This document shows positions 40,101-52,516 of a DNA stretch of 64,000 bases, one piece after another (positions within the stretch are counted from its first letter, which is position 1; each line of letters opens with the position of its first letter). The notes beneath the pieces were generated by a model. The model saw only the letters and a program-made list of their open reading frames with translations, was not told where the DNA came from and searched no databases. Made by a program: the position numbers and the translations under genes. Source of the DNA: Sepiola atlantica (Eukaryota; Mollusca; Cephalopoda; Sepiida; Sepiolidae); assembly GCA_963556195.1 (NCBI GenBank), contig CAUVYP010001208.1, forward strand, positions 5,332,001-5,396,000. Reading direction: 5' to 3'.

Positions 40101-40884
40101 ACATCTATTCGAATTGTGCAACGAAACTTTGCACAGATTAGCGGAGTCACATTTTCTACTGAAGTACCAAGTTTCAGAAGTGCAGCTCTTGTACTGCCGG
40201 AGATATGTCGATACAAACTGAATACGCAAAACATCAACAAAATTTAGCGCGTTTTAAAGTTGATATCGCTTTTGTTTATAACTTCCACATTTATTCGAGT
40301 TGTGCAACTAAACTTTGCACAGATTAGCGGAGTAACATGTTCTACTGAAGTACCAAGTTTCAGAAGTGCAGCTCTTGTACTGCCGGAGATATGTCGATAC
40401 AAACTGAATACGCAAAACATCAACAAAATTTAGCGCGTTTTAAAATTGATATCGCTTTTGTTTATAACTTCCACATTTATTCGAATTGTGCAACGAAACT
40501 TTGCAGACAGTCGCGGAGACACATGTTCTACTGAAGTACCAAGTTTCAGAAGTGCAGCTCTTGTACTGCCGGAGATATGTCGATACAAACTGAATACGCA
40601 AAACATCAACAAAATTTAGCGCGTTTTAAAGTTGATATCGCTTTTGCTTATAACTTCCACATTTATTCGAATTGTGAAACGAAACTTTGCAGACCGTCGC
40701 GGAGACACACGTTCTACTGAAGTACCAAGTTTCAGAAGTGCAGCTCTTGTACTGCCGGAGATATGTCGATACAAACTGAATACGCAAAACATCAACAAAA
40801 TTTCGCGCGTTTTAAAGTTGATATCGCTTTTGTTTATAACTTCCACATTTATTCGAATTGTGCAACGAAGTTTTGCACAGATTT
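28052..40884 (+). repeat. 12,833-bp tandem duplication, copy 2
   Basis: This is the direct tandem partner of 15219-28051. The match continues 78 bp past the unit end to 40962 and stops at 40963, where this copy has caaactgaa and the partner at 28130 has caaaccgaa. All private variants I compared, including the one-base deletion at 37,564, agree with copy 1. Such identity in satellite DNA implies a very recent unequal exchange, or an assembly duplication, which sequence alone cannot exclude. Confidence 0.93.
37560..37591 (+). other. Second copy of the 1-bp-deleted hairpin
   Basis: Same gaagtacaagtttc deletion, exactly 12,833 bp after the first. It is carried by the duplication and is not an independent event. 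Confidence 0.88.
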
Positions 40885-41359
40885 GCGGAGTCACATGTTC
40901 TACTGAAGTACCAAGTTTCAGAAGTGCAGCTCTTGTACTGCCGGAGATATGTCGATACAAACTGAATACGCAAAACATCAACAAAATTTAGCGCGTTTTA
41001 AAGTTGATATCGCTTTTGTTTATAACTTCCACATTTATTCGAATTGTGCAACGAAACTTTGCACAGATCAGCGGAGTCACATTTTCTACTGAAGTACCAA
41101 GTTTCAGCAGTGCAGCTCTTGTACTGCCGGAGATATGTCGATACAAACTGAATACGCAAAACATCAACAAAATTTAGCGCGTTTGAAAGTTGATATCGCT
41201 TTTGTTTATAACTTCACCATTCTTTAGAATTGTGCAACGAAACTTTGCAGAGATAAGCGAAGTCACATGCTCTACTGAAGTACCAAGTTTCAGAAGTGCA
41301 GCTCTTTTACTGCCGGAGATATGTCGATACAAACTGAATACGCAAAACATCGACAAAAT
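40885..41359 (+). repeat. Right flank of the 12.8-kb duplication: H end, B, recombinant E
   Basis: The match to copy 1 ends at 40962. The B at 40988 carries gatcagcgg and tttcagcag. The E at 41174 has the E stretch (caccattctttag) and box but an A-type left edge (gtttgaaag) and cttttactg, so it is a recombinant E. Similar recombinant E monomers occur at 52889 and 54563. Confidence 0.8.
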
Positions 41360-42847
41360 TTAGCGCGTTTTAAAGTTTATATCGCTTTTGTTTATAACTT
41401 CCACATTTATTCGAATTGTGCAACGAAACTTTGTAGACAGTCGCGGATAGGCCTTTTCTCCTGAAGTACCAAGTTTCAGAAGTGCAGCTCTTGTACTGCC
41501 GGAGATATGTCGATACAAACTGAATACGCAAAACATCAACAAAATTTAGCGCGTTTTAAAGTTGATATCGCTTTTGCTTATAACTTCCACATTTATTCGA
41601 ATTGTGAAACGAAACTTTACAGACCGTCGCGGAGACACACGTTCTACTGAAGTACCAAGTCTCAGAAGTGCAGCTCTTGTACTGCCGGAGATATGTCGAT
41701 ACAAACTGAATACGCAAAACATCAACAAAATTTAGCGCGTTTTAAAGTTGATATCGCTTTTGTTTATAACTTCCACATTTATTCGAATTGTGCAACAAAA
41801 ATTTGCACAGATTAGCGGAGTCACATTTTCTACTGAAGTACCAAGTTTCAGAAGTGCAGCTCTTGTACTGCCGGAGATATGTCGATCCAAACTGAATACG
41901 CAAAACATCAACAAAATTTAGCGCGTTTGAAAGTTGATATCGCTTTTGTTTATAACTTCCACATTTATTCGAATTGTGCAACGAAACTTTGCAGACAGTC
42001 GCGGAGACACATGTTCTACTGAAGTACCAAGTTTCAGAAGTGCAGCTCTTGTACTGCCGGAGATATGTCGATACAAACTGAATACGCAAAACATCGACAA
42101 AATTTAGCGCGTTTTAAAGTTGATATCGCTTTTGTTTATAACTTCCACATTTATTCGAATTGTGCAACGAAACTTTGCACAGATTAGCGGAGTCACATTT
42201 TCTACTGAAGTACTAAGTTTCAGAAGTGCAGCTCTTGTACTGCCGGAGATATGTCGATACAAACTGAATACGCAAAACATCGACAAAATTTAGCGCGTTT
42301 TAAAGTTGATATCGCTTTTGTTTATAACTTCCACATTTATTCGAATTGTGCAACGAAACTTTGCACAGATTAGCGGAGTCACATTTTCTACTGAAGTACC
42401 AAGTTTCAGAAGTGCAGCTCTTGTACTGCCGGAGATATGTCGATACAAACTGAATACGCAAAACATCAACAAAATTTAGCGCGTTTTAAAGTTGATATCG
42501 CTTTTGTTTATAACTTCCACATTTATTCGAATTGTGCAACGAAACTTTGCAGACAGTCGCGGATAGGCCTTTTCTACTGAAGTACCAAGTTTCAGAAGTG
42601 CAGCTCTTGTACTGCCGGAGATATGTCGATACAAACTGAATACGCAAAACATCAACAAAATTTAGCGCGTTTTAAAGTTGATATCGCTTTTGTTTATAAC
42701 TTCCACATTTATTCGAATTGTGCAACGAAACTTTGCAGACAGTCGCGGAGACACATGTTCTACTGAAGTACCAAGTTTCAGAAGTGCAGCTCTTGTACTG
42801 CCGGAGATATGTCGATACAAACTGAATACGCAAAACATCAACAAAAT

Positions 42848-45078
42848 TTAGCGCGTTTTAAAGTTGATATCGCTTTTGTTTATAACTTCCACATTTATTC
42901 GAATTGTGCAACGAAACTTTGCACAGATTAGCGGAGTCACATTTTCTACTGAAGTACCAAGTTTCAGAAGTGCAGCTCTTGTACTGCCGGAGATATGTCG
43001 ATACAAACTGAATACGCAAAACATCAACACAATTTAGCGCGTTTGAAAGTTGATATCGCTTTTGTTTATAACTTCCACATTTATTCGAATTGTGCAACGA
43101 AACTTTGCAGACAGTCGCGGAGACACATGTTCTACTGAAGTACCAAGTTTCAGAAGTGCAGCTCTTGTACTACCGGAGATATGTCGATACAAACTGAATA
43201 CGCAAAACATCAACAAAATTTAGCGCGTTTTAAAGTTGATATCGCTTTTGTTTATAACTTCCACATTTATTCGAATTGTGCAACGAAACTTTGCACAGAT
43301 AAGCGGAGTCACATGTTCTACTGAAGTACCAAGTTTCAGAAGTGCAGCTCTTGTACTGCCGGAGATATGTCGATACAAACTGAATACGCAAAACATCAAC
43401 AAAATTTAGCGCGTTTTAAAGTTGATATCGCTTTTGTTTATAACTTCCACATTAATCGAATTGTGCAACGAAACTTTGCAGAAAGTCGCGGAGACACACG
43501 TTCTACTGAAGTACCAAGTTTCAGAAGTGCAGCTCTTGTACTGCCTAAGATATGTCGATACAAACTGAATACGCAAAACATCAACAAAATTTAGCGCGTT
43601 TTAAAGTTGATATCGCTTTTGTTTATAACTTCCACATTTATTCGAATTGTGCAACGAAACTTTGCACAGATTAGCGGAGTCACATTTTCTACTGAAGTAC
43701 CAAGTTACAGAAGTGCAGCTCTTGTACTGCCGGAGATATGTCGATCCAAACTGAATACGCAAAACATCAACAAAATTTAGCGCGTTTGAAAGTTGATATC
43801 GCTTTTGTTTATAACTTCCACATTTATTCGAATTGTGCAACGAAACTTTGCAGACAGTCGCGGAGACACATGTTCTACTGAAGTACCAAGTTTCAGAAGT
43901 GCAGCTCTTGTACTGCCGGAGATATGTCGATACAAACTGAATACGCAAAACATCGACAAAATTTAGCGCGTTTTAAAGTTGATATCGCTTTTGTTTATAA
44001 CTTCCACATTTATTCGAATTGTGCAACGAAACTTTGCACAGATTAGCGGAGTCACATTTTCTACTGAAGTACTAAGTTTCAGAAGTGCAGCTCTTGTACT
44101 GCCGGAGATATGTCGATACAAACTGAATACGCAAAACATCGACAAAATTTAGCGCGTTTTAAAGTTGATATCGCTTTTGTTTATAACTTCCACATTTATT
44201 CGAATTGTGCAACGAAACTTTGCACAGATTAGCGGAGTCACATTTTCTACTGAAGTACCAAGTTTCAGAAGTGCAGCTCTTGTACTGCCGGAGATATGTC
44301 GATACAAACTGAATACGCAAAACATCAACAAAATTTAGCGCGTTTTAAAGTTGATATCGCTTTTGTTTATAACTTCCACATTTATTCGAATTGTGCAACG
44401 AAACTTTGCAGACAGTCGCGGATAGGCCTTTTCTACTGAAGTACCAAGTTTCAGAAGTGCAGCTCTTGTACTGCCGGAGATATGTCGATACAAACTGAAT
44501 ACGCAAAACATCAACAAAATTTAGCGCGTTTTAAAGTTGATATCGCTTTTGTTTATAACTTCCACATTTATTCGAATTGTGCAACGAAACTTTGCAGACA
44601 GTCGCGGAGACACATGTTCTACTGAAGTACCAAGTTTCAGAAGTGCAGCTCTTGTACTGCCGGAGATATGTCGATACAAACTGAATACGCAAAACATCAA
44701 CAAAATTTAGCGCGTTTTAAAGTTGATATCGCTTTTGTTTATAACTTCCACATTTATTCGAATTGTGCAACGAAACTTTGCACAGATTAGCGGAGTCACA
44801 TGTTCTACTGAAGTACCAAGTTTCAGAAGTGCAGCTCTTGTACTGCCGGAGATATGTCGATACAAACCGAATACGCAAAACATCAACAAAATTTAGCGCG
44901 TTTTAAAGTTGATATCGCTTTTGTTTATAACTTCCACATTTATTCGAATTGTGCAACGAAACTTTGCACAGATTAGCGGAGTCACATTTTCTACTGAAGT
45001 ACCAAGTTTCAGAAGTGCAGCTCTGGTACTGCCGGAGATATGTCGATACAAACTGAATACGCCAAACATCAACAAAAT
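42848..45078 (+). repeat. 12-mer of 2231 bp, copy 1 of 3
   Basis: The order is B-A-H-(short F-like)-B-A-S-B-C-K-H-B. Markers are caacacaattt at the B/A edge, cattaatcg, agaaagtcgcgg and ctgcctaag in the short monomer, caagttacag in the next B, caaaccgaa in H, and gctctggtactg with cgccaaac in the last B. The copies at 46939-49169 and 49170-51400 share every marker I checked. Confidence 0.92.
43406..43590 (+). repeat. 185-bp F-like monomer with a one-base deletion
   Basis: The consensus string catttattcg reads cattaatcg (one t lost and one t changed to a), the box reads agaaagtcgcgg with acacgttc, and the right part has ctgcctaag. It is the only private short monomer of this class. Its copies lie at 47497-47681 and 49728-49912, spaced 4091 and 2231 bp. 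Confidence 0.9.
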
Positions 45079-46938
45079 TTAGCGCGTTTGAAAGTTGATA
45101 TCGCTTTTGTTTATAACTTCCACATTTATTCGAATTGTGCAACGAAACTTTGCAGACAGTCGCGGAGACACATGTTCTACTGAAGTACCAAGTTTCAGAA
45201 GTGCAGCTCTTGTACTACCGGAGATATGTCGATACAAACTGAATACGCAAACTATCAACAAAATTTAGTGCGATTTAAAGTTGATATCGCTTTTGTTTAT
45301 AACTTCACCATTCTTTAGAATTGTGCAACGAAACTTTGCAGAGATAAGCGGAGTCACATGCTCTACTGAAGTACTAAGTTTCAGAAGTGCAGCTCTTGTA
45401 CTGCCGGAGATATGTCGATACAAACTGAATACGCAAAACATCGACAAAATTTAGCGCGTTTTAAAGTTTATATCGCTTTTGTTTATAACTTCCACATTTA
45501 TTCGAATTGTGCAACGAAACTTTGTAGACAGTCGCGGATAGGCCTTTTCTCCTGAAGTACCAAGTTTCAGAAGTGCAGCTCTTGTACTGCCGGAGATATG
45601 TCGATACAAACTGAATACGCAAAACATCAACAAAATTTAGCGCGTTTTAAAGTTGATATCGCTTTTGCTTATAACTTCCACATTTATTCGAATTGTGAAA
45701 CGAAACTTTACAGACCGTCGCGGAGACACACGTTCTACTGAAGTACCAAGTCTCAGAAGTGCAGCTCTTGTACTGCCGGAGATATGTCGATACAAACTGA
45801 ATACGCAAAACATCAACAAAATTTAGCGCGTTTTAAAGTTGATATCGCTTTTGTTTATAACTTCCACATTTATTCGAATTGTGCAACAAAAATTTGCACA
45901 GATTAGCGGAGTCACATTTTCTACTGAAGTACCAAGTTTCAGAAGTGCAGCTCTTGTACTGCCGGAGATATGTCGATCCAAACTGAATACGCAAAACATC
46001 AACAAAATTTAGCGCGTTTGAAAGTTGATATCGCTTTTGTTTATAACTTCCACATTTATTCGAATTGTGCAACGAAACTTTGCAGACAGTCGCGGAGACA
46101 CATGTTCTACTGAAGTACCAAGTTTCAGAAGTGCAGCTCTTGTACTGCCGGAGATATGTCGATACAAACTGAATACGCAAAACATCGACAAAATTTAGCG
46201 CGTTTTAAAGTTGATATCGCTTTTGTTTATAACTTCCACATTTATTCGAATTGTGCAACGAAACTTTGCACAGATTAGCGGAGTCACATTTTCTACTGAA
46301 GTACTAAGTTTCAGAAGTGCAGCTCTTGTACTGCCGGAGATATGTCGATACAAACTGAATACGCAAAACATCGACAAAATTTAGCGCGTTTTAAAGTTGA
46401 TATCGCTTTTGTTTATAACTTCCACATTTATTCGAATTGTGCAACGAAACTTTGCACAGATTAGCGGAGTCACATTTTCTACTGAAGTACCAAGTTTCAG
46501 AAGTGCAGCTCTTGTACTGCCGGAGATATGTCGATACAAACTGAATACGCAAAACATCAAAAAAATTTAGCGCGTTTTAAAGTTGATATCGCTTTTGTTT
46601 ATAACTTCCACATTTATTCGAATTGTGCAACGAAACTTTGCAGACAGTCGCGGATAGGCCTTTTCTACTGAAGTACCAAGTTTCAGAAGTGCAGCTCTTG
46701 TACTGCCGGAGATATGTCGATACAAACTGAATACGCAAAACATCAACAAAATTTAGCGCGTTTTAAAGTTGATATCGCTTTTGTTTATAACTTCCACATT
46801 TATTCGAATTGTGCAACGAAACTTTGCAGACAGTCGCGGAGACACATGTTCTACTGAAGTACCAAGTTTCAGAAGTGCAGCTCTTGTACTGCCGGAGATA
46901 TGTCGATACAAACTGAATACGCAAAACATCAACAAAAT

Positions 46939-49169
46939 TTAGCGCGTTTTAAAGTTGATATCGCTTTTGTTTATAACTTCCACATTTATTCGAATTGTGC
47001 AACGAAACTTTGCACAGATTAGCGGAGTCACATTTTCTACTGAAGTACCAAGTTTCAGAAGTGCAGCTCTTGTACTGCCGGAGATATGTCGATACAAACT
47101 GAATACGCAAAACATCAACACAATTTAGCGCGTTTGAAAGTTGATATCGCTTTTGTTTATAACTTCCACATTTATTCGAATTGTGCAACGAAACTTTGCA
47201 GACAGTCGCGGAGACACATGTTCTACTGAAGTACCAAGTTTCAGAAGTGCAGCTCTTGTACTACCGGAGATATGTCGATACAAACTGAATACGCAAAACA
47301 TCAACAAAATTTAGCGCGTTTTAAAGTTGATATCGCTTTTGTTTATAACTTCCACATTTATTCGAATTGTGCAACGAAACTTTGCACAGATAAGCGGAGT
47401 CACATGTTCTACTGAAGTACCAAGTTTCAGAAGTGCAGCTCTTGTACTGCCGGAGATATGTCGATACAAACTGAATACGCAAAACATCAACAAAATTTAG
47501 CGCGTTTTAAAGTTGATATCGCTTTTGTTTATAACTTCCACATTAATCGAATTGTGCAACGAAACTTTGCAGAAAGTCGCGGAGACACACGTTCTACTGA
47601 AGTACCAAGTTTCAGAAGTGCAGCTCTTGTACTGCCTAAGATATGTCGATACAAACTGAATACGCAAAACATCAACAAAATTTAGCGCGTTTTAAAGTTG
47701 ATATCGCTTTTGTTTATAACTTCCACATTTATTCGAATTGTGCAACGAAACTTTGCACAGATTAGCGGAGTCACATTTTCTACTGAAGTACCAAGTTACA
47801 GAAGTGCAGCTCTTGTACTGCCGGAGATATGTCGATCCAAACTGAATACGCAAAACATCAACAAAATTTAGCGCGTTTGAAAGTTGATATCGCTTTTGTT
47901 TATAACTTCCACATTTATTCGAATTGTGCAACGAAACTTTGCAGACAGTCGCGGAGACACATGTTCTACTGAAGTACCAAGTTTCAGAAGTGCAGCTCTT
48001 GTACTGCCGGAGATATGTCGATACAAACTGAATACGCAAAACATCGACAAAATTTAGCGCGTTTTAAAGTTGATATCGCTTTTGTTTATAACTTCCACAT
48101 TTATTCGAATTGTGCAACGAAACTTTGCACAGATTAGCGGAGTCACATTTTCTACTGAAGTACTAAGTTTCAGAAGTGCAGCTCTTGTACTGCCGGAGAT
48201 ATGTCGATACAAACTGAATACGCAAAACATCGACAAAATTTAGCGCGTTTTAAAGTTGATATCGCTTTTGTTTATAACTTCCACATTTATTCGAATTGTG
48301 CAACGAAACTTTGCACAGATTAGCGGAGTCACATTTTCTACTGAAGTACCAAGTTTCAGAAGTGCAGCTCTTGTACTGCCGGAGATATGTCGATACAAAC
48401 TGAATACGCAAAACATCAACAAAATTTAGCGCGTTTTAAAGTTGATATCGCTTTTGTTTATAACTTCCACATTTATTCGAATTGTGCAACGAAACTTTGC
48501 AGACAGTCGCGGATAGGCCTTTTCTACTGAAGTACCAAGTTTCAGAAGTGCAGCTCTTGTACTGCCGGAGATATGTCGATACAAACTGAATACGCAAAAC
48601 ATCAACAAAATTTAGCGCGTTTTAAAGTTGATATCGCTTTTGTTTATAACTTCCACATTTATTCGAATTGTGCAACGAAACTTTGCAGACAGTCGCGGAG
48701 ACACATGTTCTACTGAAGTACCAAGTTTCAGAAGTGCAGCTCTTGTACTGCCGGAGATATGTCGATACAAACTGAATACGCAAAACATCAACAAAATTTA
48801 GCGCGTTTTAAAGTTGATATCGCTTTTGTTTATAACTTCCACATTTATTCGAATTGTGCAACGAAACTTTGCACAGATTAGCGGAGTCACATGTTCTACT
48901 GAAGTACCAAGTTTCAGAAGTGCAGCTCTTGTACTGCCGGAGATATGTCGATACAAACCGAATACGCAAAACATCAACAAAATTTAGCGCGTTTTAAAGT
49001 TGATATCGCTTTTGTTTATAACTTCCACATTTATTCGAATTGTGCAACGAAACTTTGCACAGATTAGCGGAGTCACATTTTCTACTGAAGTACCAAGTTT
49101 CAGAAGTGCAGCTCTGGTACTGCCGGAGATATGTCGATACAAACTGAATACGCCAAACATCAACAAAAT
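46939..49169 (+). repeat. 12-mer of 2231 bp, copy 2 of 3
   Basis: Same order and markers as 42848-45078. It is followed directly by copy 3 instead of the A-E pair that follows copy 1. Confidence 0.92.
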
Positions 49170-51400
49170 TTAGCGCGTTTTAAAGTTGATATCGCTTTTG
49201 TTTATAACTTCCACATTTATTCGAATTGTGCAACGAAACTTTGCACAGATTAGCGGAGTCACATTTTCTACTGAAGTACCAAGTTTCAGAAGTGCAGCTC
49301 TTGTACTGCCGGAGATATGTCGATACAAACTGAATACGCAAAACATCAACACAATTTAGCGCGTTTGAAAGTTGATATCGCTTTTGTTTATAACTTCCAC
49401 ATTTATTCGAATTGTGCAACGAAACTTTGCAGACAGTCGCGGAGACACATGTTCTACTGAAGTACCAAGTTTCAGAAGTGCAGCTCTTGTACTACCGGAG
49501 ATATGTCGATACAAACTGAATACGCAAAACATCAACAAAATTTAGCGCGTTTTAAAGTTGATATCGCTTTTGTTTATAACTTCCACATTTATTCGAATTG
49601 TGCAACGAAACTTTGCACAGATAAGCGGAGTCACATGTTCTACTGAAGTACCAAGTTTCAGAAGTGCAGCTCTTGTACTGCCGGAGATATGTCGATACAA
49701 ACTGAATACGCAAAACATCAACAAAATTTAGCGCGTTTTAAAGTTGATATCGCTTTTGTTTATAACTTCCACATTAATCGAATTGTGCAACGAAACTTTG
49801 CAGAAAGTCGCGGAGACACACGTTCTACTGAAGTACCAAGTTTCAGAAGTGCAGCTCTTGTACTGCCTAAGATATGTCGATACAAACTGAATACGCAAAA
49901 CATCAACAAAATTTAGCGCGTTTTAAAGTTGATATCGCTTTTGTTTATAACTTCCACATTTATTCGAATTGTGCAACGAAACTTTGCACAGATTAGCGGA
50001 GTCACATTTTCTACTGAAGTACCAAGTTACAGAAGTGCAGCTCTTGTACTGCCGGAGATATGTCGATCCAAACTGAATACGCAAAACATCAACAAAATTT
50101 AGCGCGTTTGAAAGTTGATATCGCTTTTGTTTATAACTTCCACATTTATTCGAATTGTGCAACGAAACTTTGCAGACAGTCGCGGAGACACATGTTCTAC
50201 TGAAGTACCAAGTTTCAGAAGTGCAGCTCTTGTACTGCCGGAGATATGTCGATACAAACTGAATACGCAAAACATCGACAAAATTTAGCGCGTTTTAAAG
50301 TTGATATCGCTTTTGTTTATAACTTCCACATTTATTCGAATTGTGCAACGAAACTTTGCACAGATTAGCGGAGTCACATTTTCTACTGAAGTACTAAGTT
50401 TCAGAAGTGCAGCTCTTGTACTGCCGGAGATATGTCGATACAAACTGAATACGCAAAACATCGACAAAATTTAGCGCGTTTTAAAGTTGATATCGCTTTT
50501 GTTTATAACTTCCACATTTATTCGAATTGTGCAACGAAACTTTGCACAGATTAGCGGAGTCACATTTTCTACTGAAGTACCAAGTTTCAGAAGTGCAGCT
50601 CTTGTACTGCCGGAGATATGTCGATACAAACTGAATACGCAAAACATCAACAAAATTTAGCGCGTTTTAAAGTTGATATCGCTTTTGTTTATAACTTCCA
50701 CATTTATTCGAATTGTGCAACGAAACTTTGCAGACAGTCGCGGATAGGCCTTTTCTACTGAAGTACCAAGTTTCAGAAGTGCAGCTCTTGTACTGCCGGA
50801 GATATGTCGATACAAACTGAATACGCAAAACATCAACAAAATTTAGCGCGTTTTAAAGTTGATATCGCTTTTGTTTATAACTTCCACATTTATTCGAATT
50901 GTGCAACGAAACTTTGCAGACAGTCGCGGAGACACATGTTCTACTGAAGTACCAAGTTTCAGAAGTGCAGCTCTTGTACTGCCGGAGATATGTCGATACA
51001 AACTGAATACGCAAAACATCAACAAAATTTAGCGCGTTTTAAAGTTGATATCGCTTTTGTTTATAACTTCCACATTTATTCGAATTGTGCAACGAAACTT
51101 TGCACAGATTAGCGGAGTCACATGTTCTACTGAAGTACCAAGTTTCAGAAGTGCAGCTCTTGTACTGCCGGAGATATGTCGATACAAACCGAATACGCAA
51201 AACATCAACAAAATTTAGCGCGTTTTAAAGTTGATATCGCTTTTGTTTATAACTTCCACATTTATTCGAATTGTGCAACGAAACTTTGCACAGATTAGCG
51301 GAGTCACATTTTCTACTGAAGTACCAAGTTTCAGAAGTGCAGCTCTGGTACTGCCGGAGATATGTCGATACAAACTGAATACGCCAAACATCAACAAAAT
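49170..51400 (+). repeat. 12-mer of 2231 bp, copy 3 of 3
   Basis: Same order and markers. It is followed by an A ending cgcaaactatc and an E with gctctac, as after copy 1. Confidence 0.92.
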
Positions 51401-51772
51401 TTAGCGCGTTTGAAAGTTGATATCGCTTTTGTTTATAACTTCCACATTTATTCGAATTGTGCAACGAAACTTTGCAGACAGTCGCGGAGACACATGTTCT
51501 ACTGAAGTACCAAGTTTCAGAAGTGCAGCTCTTGTACTACCGGAGATATGTCGATACAAACTGAATACGCAAACTATCAACAAAATTTAGTGCGATTTAA
51601 AGTTGATATCGCTTTTGTTTATAACTTCACCATTCTTTAGAATTGTGCAACGAAACTTTGCAGAGATAAGCGGAGTCACATGCTCTACTGAAGTACTAAG
51701 TTTCAGAAGTGCAGCTCTTGTACTGCCGGAGATATGTCGATACAAACTGAATACGCAAAACATCGACAAAAT

Positions 51773-52516
51773 TTAGCGCGTTTTAAAGTTGATATCGCTT
51801 TTGTTTATAACTTCCACATCTATTCGAATTGTGCAACGAAACTTTGCACAGATTAGCGGAGTCACATTTTCTACTGAAGTACCAAGTTTCAGAAGTGCAG
51901 CTCTTGTACTGCCGGAGATATGTCGATACAAACTGAATACGCAAAACATCAACAAAATTTAGCGCGTTTTAAAGTTGATATCGCTTTTGTTTATAACTTC
52001 CACATTTATTCGAATTGTGCAACGAAACTTTGCAGACAGTCGCGGATAGGCGTTTTCTACTGAAGTACCAAGTTTCAGAAGTGCAGCTCTTGTACTGCCG
52101 GAGATATGTCGATACAAACTGAATACGCAAAACATCAACAAAATTTAGCGCGTTTGAAAGTTGATATCGCTTTTGTTTATAACTTCCACATTTATTCGAA
52201 TTGTGCAACGAAACTTTGCAGACAGTCGCGGAGACACATGTTCTACTGAAGTACCAAGTTTCAGAAGTGCAGCTCTTGTACTGCCGGAGATATGTCGATA
52301 CAAACTGAATACGCAAAACATCAACAAAATTTAGCGCGTTTGAAAGTTGATATCGCTTTTGTTTATAACTTCCACATTTATTCGAATTGTGCAACGAAAC
52401 TTTGCAGACAGTCGCGGAGACACATGTTCTACTGAAGTACCAAGTTTCAGAAGTGCAGCTCTTGTACTGCCGGAGATATGTCGATACAAACTGAATACGC
52501 AAAACATAAACAAAAT
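51773..52516 (+). repeat. Linker B-C-A-A with two consecutive A monomers
   Basis: B has acatctattcg, as after other gctctac E monomers. C has ataggcgtt (StuI site lost). Two A monomers follow in a row, which is unusual. Because both lack the TTTAAA that supplies a stop in one minus-strand frame, that frame stays open across three monomers here. I regard this as a by-product and not a gene. The second A ends cataaacaaaa. Confidence 0.8.

Larger units (their letters stand above)
41360..45450 (+). repeat. 22-monomer block (4091 bp), copy 1
   Basis: The order is C-F-B-A-S-B-C-K-B-A-H, a one-base-short F-like monomer, then B-A-S-B-C-K-H-B-A-E. Private markers are taaagtttatatcg and ttttctcctgaag in C, caagtctcag in F, caacaaaaatttg in B, and cattaatcg in the short monomer at 43406. 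A second copy starts at 45451 with the same markers. Unit length is 22 monomers minus one base. Confidence 0.9.
45451..51772 (+). repeat. Same block, copy 2, expanded to 34 monomers (6322 bp)
   Basis: This repeats 41360-45450 but contains its internal 12-mer twice (46939-49169 and 49170-51400) before the closing A-E pair at 51401 and 51587. The length is 34 monomers minus two bases, because the one-base-short monomer is also doubled. One private change is catcaaaaaaattt at about 46,560. The expansion must be later than the 22-monomer duplication, or happened on one of its two parents. Confidence 0.9.

Noticed and set aside
51969..52502. Longest open frame, 177 codons on the minus strand across three monomers
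   Set aside because: It exists because two adjacent A-type monomers lack the TTTAAA that supplies the stop. It is a threefold tandem repeat of the satellite with no independent sequence.
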